Assembly (NCBI GenBank): GCA_041687675.1
Contig: JAWLBM010000065.1
Span: 1-15,128 of the forward strand
Length of the DNA stretch: 15,128 bases
Source: JAWLBM01 sp041687675
GTDB taxonomy: Bacteria > Pseudomonadota > Alphaproteobacteria > Rhizobiales > Pleomorphomonadaceae
Direction of reading: 5' to 3'
In this document: in pieces, positions 8,639 to 15,116 of the stretch
Layout of the letters: every line of letters starts with the position of its first letter
Position numbering within the stretch: the first letter of the stretch is position 1
The notes under the pieces: model-generated
Databases searched by the model: none
What the model saw: only the letters and a program-made list of their open reading frames with translations
What the model was told of the DNA's origin: nothing
Program-made: the position numbers and the translations under genes

Positions 8639-10204
8639 ATGGATACGAGCATGGCGACGGCGGGGGGCCGGGCCCGGGACACGAGCGGCACGCCGCTGCT
8701 CGAAGTCCGCGACGTGGTGAAGACCTTCGGCTCCAATGTCGCCAACGACAGCGTGTCCTTGAAGGTGATGCCGGGCGAGATCCACGCGCTGCTCGGCGAG
8801 AACGGCGCCGGCAAGTCGACGCTGGTGAAGATCATCTACGGCGCGCTGCAGCCGGATGCGGGCGAGATCCTGTGGAAGGGCCGGCCGGTCTCGGTCGGCT
8901 CGCCGGCCGAGGCGCGCGCCCTCGGCATCGGCATGGTGTTCCAGCACTTCTCGCTGTTCGAGGCGCTGACGGTCGCCGAGAACATCGCCCTCGCCATGCC
9001 GAAGGGAACCGACGCGCGCAAGCTCGGCCGCACCATCGCCGAGGTCTCGCGCGACTACGGCCTGCCGCTTGAGCCGGACACCCGCGTCGCCGACCTCTCC
9101 GTCGGCGAGCGCCAGCGGGTCGAGATCGTCCGCTGCCTGCTGCAGAACCCCGCGCTCATCATCATGGACGAGCCGACCTCCGTGCTGACGCCGCAGGAGG
9201 CCGACCAGCTGTTCGAGACGCTGAAGCGCCTCGCCTCGGAAGGCTGCGCGATCCTCTACATCTCGCATCGCCTCGAGGAGGTGCGGGCGATCTGCCACCA
9301 CGCCACCATCATGCGGCGGGCGAAGGTGGTGTCCGAGACCGACCCGACCCGGGAGACCGTCGGCACCCTCGCGCGGATGATGGTCGGCAGCCACGTCGCC
9401 GAGATCCACCGCGAGCGGGCGGTGCCGGGCGCGACGAGGCTGGAGCTCCGCGGCCTCGACGTGCCGGCCACCGGCCCCTTCGGCGTCGCGCTGAAGGCGA
9501 TCGACCTCACCGTCCGGGCGGGCGAGATCGTCGCCATCGCCGGCGTCGCCGGCAACGGCCAGGGCGAGCTGTTCGACGCGCTCTCGGGCGAGAACCCGGC
9601 GCCGTCGGACGGCATGGTGCTGATCGACGGCAAGCCCGTCGGCCACCGCGGCGTCAACGTCCGCCGGCGGGCGGGCGCCGCCTTCGTGCCGGAGGAGCGG
9701 CTCGGCCACGGCGCGGTGCCGGGGTTCCGCCTGTCGGAGAACGTGGTGCTGACCCGCCACGGCACCCGCGAGGGGATCACCCGCAGCGGCTTCACCAAGG
9801 TGGCGGTGGCGGGCCGGGTGGTGACCGACGTCACCGACCGCTTCGACGTGCGCAAGGGAACGCCCGACCCGGAGGCCCGCTCGCTCTCGGGCGGCAACCT
9901 GCAGAAGTTCGTGGTCGGGCGCGAGGTGCACCGGGAGCCGGGGATCCTGGTCATCGCCCAGCCGACCTGGGGCGTCGACGCCGGCGCGGCAGCAGTGATC
10001 CGCCAGGCGCTGATCGACCTCGCCCGCGCCGGCTCCGCCGTGCTCGTCATCAGCCAGGACCTCGACGAGATTTTCGAGGTGGCCGACCGCATCGCCGTGA
10101 TTTCCCGCGGCCATCTCTCGGCGGCGAAGGACGCGGCGGAGATGACGCGCGAGGAGATCGGCCTGCTGATGGCCGGCGGCGCCGAGAAGCGGGGAGAGCC
10201 GTGA
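8639..10204 (+). CDS. Purine/nucleoside-type ABC transporter, two-domain ATPase
   Basis: Cytoplasmic energy-coupling subunit of 521 residues with two fused nucleotide-binding domains, as in NupO/NupB-like and sugar (RbsA-like) importers. The first domain is canonical: Walker A GENGAGKST (53-61, Lys59), signature LSVGERQ (153-159) and Walker B IIMDEPTS (Asp177-Glu178). The second is the usual degenerate partner: GVAGNGQGEL in place of Walker A, signature LSGGNLQ (416-422) and VIAQPTWGVDAG, where Ala440-Gln441 replace the Walker B Asp-Glu. This asymmetry is normal for the family. ATG at 8639 is chosen, and ATG at 8651 is an alternative. Neither has a strong ribosome site, although GGGGGCTCGGGG precedes the first. 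TGATG joins it to the permease gene. Its position between xdhC and the two permeases, ahead of a BMP-family binding protein, points to uptake of a purine base or nucleoside. The exact ligand is inference. Confidence 0.93.
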   Translation: MDTSMATAGGRARDTSGTPLLEVRDVVKTFGSNVANDSVSLKVMPGEIHALLGENGAGKSTLVKIIYGALQPDAGEILWKGRPVSVGSPAEARALGIGMVFQHFSLFEALTVAENIALAMPKGTDARKLGRTIAEVSRDYGLPLEPDTRVADLSVGERQRVEIVRCLLQNPALIIMDEPTSVLTPQEADQLFETLKRLASEGCAILYISHRLEEVRAICHHATIMRRAKVVSETDPTRETVGTLARMMVGSHVAEIHRERAVPGATRLELRGLDVPATGPFGVALKAIDLTVRAGEIVAIAGVAGNGQGELFDALSGENPAPSDGMVLIDGKPVGHRGVNVRRRAGAAFVPEERLGHGAVPGFRLSENVVLTRHGTREGITRSGFTKVAVAGRVVTDVTDRFDVRKGTPDPEARSLSGGNLQKFVVGREVHREPGILVIAQPTWGVDAGAAAVIRQALIDLARAGSAVLVISQDLDEIFEVADRIAVISRGHLSAAKDAAEMTREEIGLLMAGGAEKRGEP

Positions 10205-11298
10205 TGCGCCTCGAACTCGTCAAGCGCGCGGAGATGAGCCGCGCGATGATGGTGCTCTCGCCGCTGATCGCGGTGGCCCTCACCGTGGTCGCCGCGGCGA
10301 TCGTCTTCGCGGTCTCCGGGCACAACCCGCTGACCGGCATCTGGCTGTTCTTCCTCGAGCCCGTCACCTCGCTCTGGGGGCTCGAGCAGCTGTTGATCAA
10401 GGCGACGCCGCTGATCGTCATCGGCCTCGGCCTCGCCGTCTGCTACCTCTCCAACAACTGGAACATCGGCGCGGAGGGCCAGCTCACCATCGGCGCCATC
10501 GTCGGCTCGGCCATCCCGGTGCTGGCGCCGGAGTTCGACAGCTGGGTGGTGCTGCCGCTGATGGTGGCGATGGCGATGGCGGGCGGCGCGGCCTACGCGG
10601 CGGTGCCGGCGGTGCTGAAGACCCGCTTCGGCACCAACGAGATCCTGACCAGCCTGATGCTGGTCTATGTCGCCGGCCTGTTCCTCGACTGGCTGGTGCG
10701 CGGCCCCTGGCGCGACCCCAAGGGCTTCAACTTCCCGATCACCGTCACCTTCAACCCCTCCGCCACCCTCGACAGCTTCCCCGTCGGCGGCCTGTGGCTG
10801 AACCTCTCGGCGCCGATCGCGCTCTTGCTGGTGATCGTCTTCGCGGTGGTGATGCGCTTCACCCTCAAGGGGTTCGAGATCCGCGTGCTCGGCCAGTCGC
10901 CGCGGGCGGGCGCCTTCGCCGGCTTCTCGGCGCGGCGGATGACGCTGTTCGCCTTCCTGCTCTCGGGGGCGCTCGCCGGCCTTGCCGGCATCATGGTGGT
11001 GATGAGCGAGATCCAGAAGCTGCAGCCGGTGATCTCGCCGGGCTACGGCTTCACCGCCATCATCGTCGCCTTCCTCGGGCGCCTGAACCCGGTCGGCATC
11101 CTGGTCGCCGGCCTCGTCATCGCGCTCTCCTACCTCGGCGGCGAGGCGATCCAGACCTCGATGCAGATGTCCTCCAAGGTGGCGACCGTGCTGCAGGGCA
11201 TGCTGCTGTTCTTCGTGCTCGCCTGCGACACGCTGATCCTCTACCGGATCCGGCTGGTGCGCGGCCGCCATGGCGCCGGGGAGGGGGCCCATGCTTGA
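10204..11298 (+). CDS. Purine/nucleoside-type ABC transporter permease 1 (NupP-like)
   Basis: An inner-membrane permease of 364 residues from the BPD_transp_2 (branched-chain/nucleoside/sugar) family. A first helix near residues 15-38 is followed by a chain of hydrophobic segments to about residue 355. The family phrase NNWNIGAEGQ occurs at 84-93, and a cytoplasmic coupling region around KTRFGTNEILTSLMLVYVAG and FEIRVLGQSPRAGAFAGFS would contact the ATPase. ATG at 10204 is preferred over GTG at 10201 because GGAGAG (10193-10198) is five bases from the ATG but only two from the GTG. The ATG shares one base with the ATPase stop (TGATG), a classic coupling arrangement. Together with permease 2 it forms the heterodimeric channel. 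The longer of the two permeases comes first, as in B. subtilis nupOPQ. Confidence 0.93.
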   Translation: MRLELVKRAEMSRAMMVLSPLIAVALTVVAAAIVFAVSGHNPLTGIWLFFLEPVTSLWGLEQLLIKATPLIVIGLGLAVCYLSNNWNIGAEGQLTIGAIVGSAIPVLAPEFDSWVVLPLMVAMAMAGGAAYAAVPAVLKTRFGTNEILTSLMLVYVAGLFLDWLVRGPWRDPKGFNFPITVTFNPSATLDSFPVGGLWLNLSAPIALLLVIVFAVVMRFTLKGFEIRVLGQSPRAGAFAGFSARRMTLFAFLLSGALAGLAGIMVVMSEIQKLQPVISPGYGFTAIIVAFLGRLNPVGILVAGLVIALSYLGGEAIQTSMQMSSKVATVLQGMLLFFVLACDTLILYRIRLVRGRHGAGEGAHA

Positions 11299-12205
11299 GG
11301 CGATCATCCTGACCGTCATCACGGCGGCGACGCCGCTGCTCCTCGCCAGCATCGGCGAACTCGTCGCGGAGCGCTCCGGCGTCCTCAACCTCGGCGTCGA
11401 GGGCATGATGGTGATGGGGGCGGTGGCCGGCTTCGCCGCCACGGTGACCACCGGCAGCCCCTTCGCCGGCATCCTCGCCGGACTCGTCGCCGGGGTGCTT
11501 GTGAGCCTCCTCTTCGCCTTCGCCACGCTGACGCTGGTGGCCAACCAGGTGGCCTCGGGCCTGGCGCTGACGCTGTTCGGGCTCGGGCTCTCGGGCCTCC
11601 TCGGCGAGAGCTTCGTGGGCAAGCCCGGCATCAAGCTGCCCAGCCTCCACATTCCGGGGCTGACGGACCTTCCCTTCGTCGGCCGCATCCTGTTCGGCCA
11701 GGACATCCTCGTCTACATCTCCTTCGCGCTGGTCGCGGCGGTGTCCTGGTTCCTGTTCCGCACCCGCGCCGGGCTGATCCTGCGCGCGGTCGGCGACAAC
11801 CACGTCTCGGCCCATGCGCTCGGCTACCCGGTGATACGGGTGCGCTATCTGGCGGTGATGTTCGGCGGCGCCTGCGCCGGCCTCGGCGGCGCCTATCTCT
11901 CCATCGCCTACACGCCGCTCTGGGTGGAGAACATGACCGCCGGGCGCGGCTGGATCGCGCTGGCGCTGGTCGTCTTCTCCTCCTGGCTGCCCTGGCGGCT
12001 GGCGATCGGCGCCTACCTGTTCGGCGCGGTGTCGATCCTGCAGCTGCACACCCAGACGCTCGGCCTCGGCGTGCCGGCCCAGTTCCTGTCGATGCTTCCC
12101 TATGTCGCCACGGTGCTGGTGCTGGTGGTGTTGTCAGGCAACCGCCGCGCCGCCAAGTTCAACACCCCGGCCTGCCTCGGCACGCCCTTCGTCCCGGACC
12201 GCTGA
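11291..12205 (+). CDS. Purine/nucleoside-type ABC transporter permease 2 (NupQ-like)
   Basis: The shorter permease partner, 304 residues, also of the BPD_transp_2 family. It opens with a hydrophobic segment (EAIILTVITAATPLLLASIG) and then SGVLNLGVEGMMVMGA (NLGVEG at 33-38), the counterpart of the NWNIGAEG motif in permease 1. Further helices run to the C-terminus. The cytoplasmic loop FLFRTRAGLILRAVGDNHVS, continuing AHALGYPVIRVRY, is the expected ATPase contact. ATG at 11291 is chosen for its GAGGGGG ribosome site and because it gives the family-length N-terminus. The in-frame ATG at 11270 would add seven residues inside permease 1. The gene overlaps permease 1 by eight bases, implying coupled translation. 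The stop codon lies within the loop of a hairpin that precedes the binding-protein gene. Confidence 0.93.
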   Translation: MLEAIILTVITAATPLLLASIGELVAERSGVLNLGVEGMMVMGAVAGFAATVTTGSPFAGILAGLVAGVLVSLLFAFATLTLVANQVASGLALTLFGLGLSGLLGESFVGKPGIKLPSLHIPGLTDLPFVGRILFGQDILVYISFALVAAVSWFLFRTRAGLILRAVGDNHVSAHALGYPVIRVRYLAVMFGGACAGLGGAYLSIAYTPLWVENMTAGRGWIALALVVFSSWLPWRLAIGAYLFGAVSILQLHTQTLGLGVPAQFLSMLPYVATVLVLVVLSGNRRAAKFNTPACLGTPFVPDR

Positions 12206-12243
12206 CCGTGGTCCGGCCCACACCGGCGGGACCGTCGCGGTCC
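12194..12243 (+). promoter_or_regulatory. Two hairpins between permease 2 and the binding-protein gene
   Basis: CCGGACC (12194-12200) pairs with GGTCCGG (12210-12216), with the permease stop codon TGA in the nine-base loop. A second stem GGACCG-TCG-CGGTCC follows at 12229-12243. The arms share the GGTCC/GGACC core, so alternative pairings between them are also possible. No T-run follows. In ABC importer operons, structures at this spot commonly protect or punctuate the mRNA so that the binding protein is made in excess over the membrane parts. That role is inferred here. Confidence 0.4.
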
Positions 12244-12305
12244 GGTTCCGCCCAGACTTCCCGACCGTGACACGGCGTCGACCCCTTCCAGGGAGTGATG
12301 GAACA

Positions 12306-13379
12306 ATGAAGAAGACACTGCTGCTCGCCGGCACCGCGCTGGCCCTCGCCCTCGGCTCCGCCGCGGCCTCCGCCCAGGAGGACAAGACCAAGGCCTGCTT
12401 CGTCTACGTCGGCCCGATCGGCGACTTCGGCTGGTCCTACCAGCACGACCAGGGGCGCCTCGCCGTCGAGGAGCACTTCGGCGACAAGGTCGAGACCGCC
12501 TACCTCGAGAACGTGTCCGAGGGCCCCGACGCCGAGCGCGCGATCGAGCGCTTCGCCCGCGAGGGCTGCGACATCATCTTCACGACCTCCTTCGGCTTCA
12601 TGGACCCGACCATCAAGGTCGCGGCCAAGTACCCGGACGTGAAGTTCGAGCATTCCACGGGCTTCAAGACCGCCGAGAACGTCGGCATCTACAACGCCCG
12701 CTTCTACGAGGGCCGCTACATCATCGGCCAGATCGCGGCGAAGATGTCGGAGACCGGCGTCGCCGGCTACATCGTGTCCTTCCCGATCCCCGAGGTCGTG
12801 ATGGGCATCAACGCCTTCATGCTGGGCGCCCAGTCCGTCGACCCCGACTTCAAGGTGAAGATCGTCTGGGTGAACAGCTGGTTCGACCCCGGCAAGGAGG
12901 CGGACGCGGCCAAGGCGCTGTTCGACCAGGGCGCCGACATCATCGTCCAGCACACCGACTCCACCGCGCCGCTGCAGGTGGCCGAGGAGCGCGGCCTCAA
13001 GGGCTTCGGACAGGCCTCCGACATGATCGCCTTCGCGCCGAACGCGCAGCTCACCGCGATCGTGGACAACTGGGCGCCGCACTACATCAAGTCGGTGCAG
13101 GCGGTGATGGACGGCACCTGGAAAGCCGGCGACGTCTGGGCCGGCATCGCCGACGGCGACGTGCTGATGTCGCCCTACACCAACATGCCCGAGGACGTCG
13201 CGGCCGCCGCCGAGGAGATGGAGCAGAAGATCGCCTCCGGCGAGTTCCACCCCTTCACCGGCCCGATCTACGACCAGGCCGGCGAGCTCCGCGTCAAGGA
13301 GGGCGAGGTCATGTCGGACCCCGACCTGCTCGGCATGAACTGGTACGTCCAGGGCATCGACGACCAGCTGCCGCAGTGA
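12306..13379 (+). CDS. BMP-family periplasmic binding protein of the purine/nucleoside ABC importer
   Basis: A 357-residue solute-binding protein of the BmpA/PnrA/Med family (COG1744), which captures purine nucleosides or bases in the periplasm. The N-terminus is a standard Sec signal peptide: MKKT, a hydrophobic core LLLAGTALALALG, then AAASA with likely cleavage after Ala23. There is no lipobox cysteine, so it is soluble and periplasmic, unlike the Gram-positive lipoproteins. The mature part begins with KACFVYVGPIGDFGWSYQHD, with the aromatic Phe41/Trp43/Tyr45 cluster near the ligand site in this family. Later come FTTSFGFMDPT, HSTGFKTAENVGIY, VQHTDSTAP and GQASDMIAF, family blocks around the bound nucleobase. 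AGGGAG at 12290-12295 sits ten bases before ATG. A 100-bp gap with hairpins separates it from permease 2, and a strong terminator-like stem follows. Adjacent xdh genes favour a purine ligand; which purine is not shown. Confidence 0.93.
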   Translation: MKKTLLLAGTALALALGSAAASAQEDKTKACFVYVGPIGDFGWSYQHDQGRLAVEEHFGDKVETAYLENVSEGPDAERAIERFAREGCDIIFTTSFGFMDPTIKVAAKYPDVKFEHSTGFKTAENVGIYNARFYEGRYIIGQIAAKMSETGVAGYIVSFPIPEVVMGINAFMLGAQSVDPDFKVKIVWVNSWFDPGKEADAAKALFDQGADIIVQHTDSTAPLQVAEERGLKGFGQASDMIAFAPNAQLTAIVDNWAPHYIKSVQAVMDGTWKAGDVWAGIADGDVLMSPYTNMPEDVAAAAEEMEQKIASGEFHPFTGPIYDQAGELRVKEGEVMSDPDLLGMNWYVQGIDDQLPQ

Positions 13380-13386
13380 TGCAATC

Positions 13387-13417
13387 GGACGGCCCCGGGG
13401 TATCCCCGGGGCCGTTC
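13387..13417 (+). terminator. Strong GC hairpin after the binding-protein gene
   Basis: CGGCCCCGGGG-TAT-CCCCGGGGCCG (13390-13414) is a perfect 11-bp stem with a three-base loop, extended outward by A-T, G-T and G-C pairs to 13387-13417. It starts eight bases after the stop codon. Only TTC follows instead of a U-run, as is common in very GC-rich genomes. It should end or strongly attenuate the operon before puuD. Confidence 0.65.
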
Positions 13418-13441
13418 GGGGTGGGGACATGCGGGCGCCGT

Positions 13442-13503
13442 CCCGCCGGGGACCGACGCGGGGCCGGTCCGCCTGACGCGGACCGGGGCCTCCGTCCGGC
13501 GGG
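13442..13503 (+). promoter_or_regulatory. Nested inverted repeats in the leader region of puuD
   Basis: An outer pair, CCCGCCGG (13442-13449) with CCGGCGGG (13496-13503), encloses an inner perfect 9-bp stem, CCGGTCCGC (13464-13472) with GCGGACCGG (13478-13486), loop CTGAC. The structure lies 105-167 bases before the puuD start. It could be a second terminator, an RNA leader element or, as DNA, an operator. Base composition makes chance stems fairly likely, but two nested perfect ones are notable. I see no promoter boxes in 13504-13608. Confidence 0.35.
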
Positions 13504-13608
13504 GATCGGATTTCCGCGCGCGGCCGCTGGTCCGTGCCGCGCCGGCCGCCGTCCCGCCTCCGCACAGCCCCGCCTCCCGAACGGACACGAGAGCCACGGA
13601 ACCCGTCC

Positions 13609-14787
13609 ATGCTCGCCTTCGCCGCAGAGTGGCTGAACCTCCTCATCCGCTGGGCGCATCTCGTCGCCGGCATCGGCTGGATCGGCACGTCCTTCTACTT
13701 CATTGCCCTCGACCTCTCGCTGAGGAAGCGCGCGCGGATGAACCCGGGCGTCTACGGCACGGCCTGGGAGGTGCACGGCGGCGGCTTCTACCACGTCGAG
13801 AAGTACACGGTGGCGCCGAAGGAACTGCCCGAGGACCTGATCTGGTACAAGTGGGAGGCCTACCTCACCTTCCTGACGGGCTTCGCCCTCTTGACGGTGA
13901 TGTACTACTTCAACGCCTCGGCCTATCTGATTGATCCGGAAGTCCTCGCGCTCACGCCGGGCGAGGCGGTCCTGATCTCGGTCGTGTCGCTGGCGGCCGG
14001 CTGGTTCATCTACGACCGGCTGCTCTGCCGCTCGGCGCTCGGGCGGAACACGCCGCTGCTGGCACTCGCCGTGTTCGTGCTGATCATGGCGTTCAGCTAC
14101 CTCTTCACCAACGTCTTCTCGGGCCGCGGCGCCTTCATCCACGTCGGCTCGCTGATCGGCACGATCATGGCAGCCAACGTCTTCGCGGTGATCATCCCGA
14201 ACCAGAAGAAGATCACCGCCTCGCTGCTGGCCGGCGAGGCGCCGGACCCGGCGCTGGGCGCCACCGGCAAGCAGCGGTCGGTGCACAACAACTACCTGAC
14301 GCTGCCGGTGCTGCTGATGATGGTCTCCAACCATTATCCGCTGCTGACCAACCACCCGCAGAGCTGGATCCTAGTCGCGCTGGTGCTGGTGATGGGCGCC
14401 ATGGCCCGCCACTTCCTCAACCGCCACGAGGCCGGCGACCCGCTGCAGAAGATCTGGTGGACGCTCCCCGTGGCGGGCGCCGGCCTCGCGGTCGCGCTGG
14501 TGATGACCGCCCCGGCGCCGAGGGTGTCCCTCGCGGCGGTGCACGACGACGTCGCGGTGAACATCTCACGGATGCACTGCGCCTCGTGCCACGCCCGCGC
14601 GCCCACCCACGAGGGCTTCGCCGAGGCGCCGAAGGGCATCTACCTGGAAACGCCGGCGGACCTGCGCCGCTACGCGGCCCTCATCGACCAGCAGGCGGTG
14701 AAGTCCGACGCCATGCCGCTCGGCAACGAGACCGGCATGACCGAGGAGGAACGCCGCACGCTGGGCGACTGGATCGCCGGGCAGTAG
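13609..14787 (+). CDS. puuD: Membrane-bound cytochrome c urate oxidase (urate hydroxylase PuuD)
   Basis: Oxidises urate to 5-hydroxyisourate at the inner membrane and passes electrons to a fused cytochrome c, rather than reducing O2 to H2O2 as soluble uricases do. The 392 residues form two parts. A multi-helix membrane domain (about 1-310) has WAHLVAGIGWIGTSFYFIAL, EVHGGGFYHVEKY, IWYKWEAYLTF, HVGSLIGTIMAANVF, HNNYLTLPVLLMMVSNHYP and many conserved histidines. The C-terminal c-type heme domain has CASCH at 324-328 (thioether cysteines 324 and 327, proximal His328), with AMPLGNETGMT supplying the likely distal Met. Architecture and length match PuuD of Agrobacterium. ATG at 13609 gives the expected start (MLAFAAEWLNLLIRWAHL), but its ribosome site is weak. 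It supplies the substrate for uraH at the other end of the cluster. It is set apart from the transporter genes by 229 bases with a strong hairpin, suggesting its own promoter or read-through control. Confidence 0.94.
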   Translation: MLAFAAEWLNLLIRWAHLVAGIGWIGTSFYFIALDLSLRKRARMNPGVYGTAWEVHGGGFYHVEKYTVAPKELPEDLIWYKWEAYLTFLTGFALLTVMYYFNASAYLIDPEVLALTPGEAVLISVVSLAAGWFIYDRLLCRSALGRNTPLLALAVFVLIMAFSYLFTNVFSGRGAFIHVGSLIGTIMAANVFAVIIPNQKKITASLLAGEAPDPALGATGKQRSVHNNYLTLPVLLMMVSNHYPLLTNHPQSWILVALVLVMGAMARHFLNRHEAGDPLQKIWWTLPVAGAGLAVALVMTAPAPRVSLAAVHDDVAVNISRMHCASCHARAPTHEGFAEAPKGIYLETPADLRRYAALIDQQAVKSDAMPLGNETGMTEEERRTLGDWIAGQ

Positions 14788-14793
14788 GGGGGT

Positions 14794-14816
14794 CGCCGGC
14801 GGGCGGAATGCCGGCG
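14794..14816 (+). terminator. Hairpin just after puuD
   Basis: CGCCGGC (14794-14800) and GCCGGCG (14810-14816) form a 7-bp perfect stem with loop GGGCGGAAT, seven bases beyond the puuD stop. There is no T-run, so it is a possible intrinsic terminator or mRNA 3'-end stabiliser. Confidence 0.4.
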
Positions 14817-14840
14817 GCCGCGGCGGCAGTCCCTGCAAAC

Positions 14841-14868
14841 GTCATCCCGGCGAAAGCCGGGATCCAGG
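14841..14868. repeat. Dispersed hairpin repeat, copy 1
   Basis: Starts GTCATCCCGGCGAAAGCCGG and ends GATCCAGG (28 bases). ATCCCGGC (14844-14851) and GCCGGGAT (14856-14863) form a perfect 8-bp stem capped by a GAAA tetraloop. This is a short interspersed intergenic repeat type common in proteobacterial genomes. Confidence 0.9.
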
Positions 14869-14898
14869 CCTTCCGGGTGAGACACCGGCCGCCGCTGA

Positions 14899-14944
14899 GG
14901 CAACCACCCCTCCGCCGTCATTCCGGCGAAAGCCGGAATCCAGG
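14899..14944. repeat. First copy of 46-bp unit (56-bp period) containing hairpin repeat copy 2
   Basis: A flank GGCAACCACCCCTCCGCC is followed by hairpin repeat copy 2 (14917-14944), whose stem is ATTCCGGC/GCCGGAAT with a GAAA loop. Against copy 1 the stem has T-A in place of C-G, a compensatory change that keeps pairing. The 46 bases recur 56 bases later with one difference. Confidence 0.9.
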
Positions 14945-14954
14945 CGGTTGCGGC

Positions 14955-15000
14955 GGCAACCACCCCTCCGCCGTCATCCCGGCGAAAGCCGGAATCCAGG
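14955..15000. repeat. Second copy of 46-bp unit containing hairpin repeat copy 3
   Basis: Identical to 14899-14944 except C for T at 14977. Hairpin repeat copy 3 is at 14973-15000. Its stem ATCCCGGC/GCCGGAAT has one C-A mismatch caused by that difference. The 10-base joint before the unit forms its own stem with the unit start: GGTTGC (14946-14951) and GCAACC (14956-14961). Confidence 0.9.
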
Positions 15001-15030
15001 AAACCTCGCGGAGTGCGGCGGTCAGGGCGC

Positions 15031-15093
15031 CTGGATCCCTGTGTGTCGATTCTGTGCGAAGGTGTTGGCGGGCGGGAGATCGCTGGATCCCTG
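15031..15093. repeat. Two inverted half-copies of the repeat end
   Basis: CTGGATCCCTG occurs at 15031-15041 and 15083-15093. Its CTGGATCCC part is the reverse complement of the 3' end of hairpin repeat copy 1 (GGGATCCAG), so these look like ends of degenerate copies in the opposite orientation. The partner arms have diverged beyond clear recognition. Confidence 0.5.
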
Positions 15094-15116
15094 GTCTTCG
15101 AGACCGAAAGTCGGTC
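15093..15116. repeat. Two overlapping, mutually exclusive small stems
   Basis: GGTCT-TCG-AGACC (15093-15105) and GACCGA-AAG-TCGGTC (15102-15116) share GACC, so only one can form at a time. They lie at the right edge of the window with no gene visible yet. They may be part of a larger structure that continues outside. Confidence 0.4.

Noticed and set aside
13380..13608. Known purine riboswitch before puuD
   Set aside because: I see stable stems but not the three-way junction with the conserved loop-loop sequences of the purine riboswitch class; the region is far too GC-rich in the expected junction positions.
14841..15000. CRISPR array (28-bp repeats, one 28-bp 'spacer')
   Set aside because: Only three copies with unequal gaps of 48 and 28 bases. 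The gaps share sequence with the flank through a 56-bp duplication, the repeat is a known dispersed hairpin type, and no cas gene is present.
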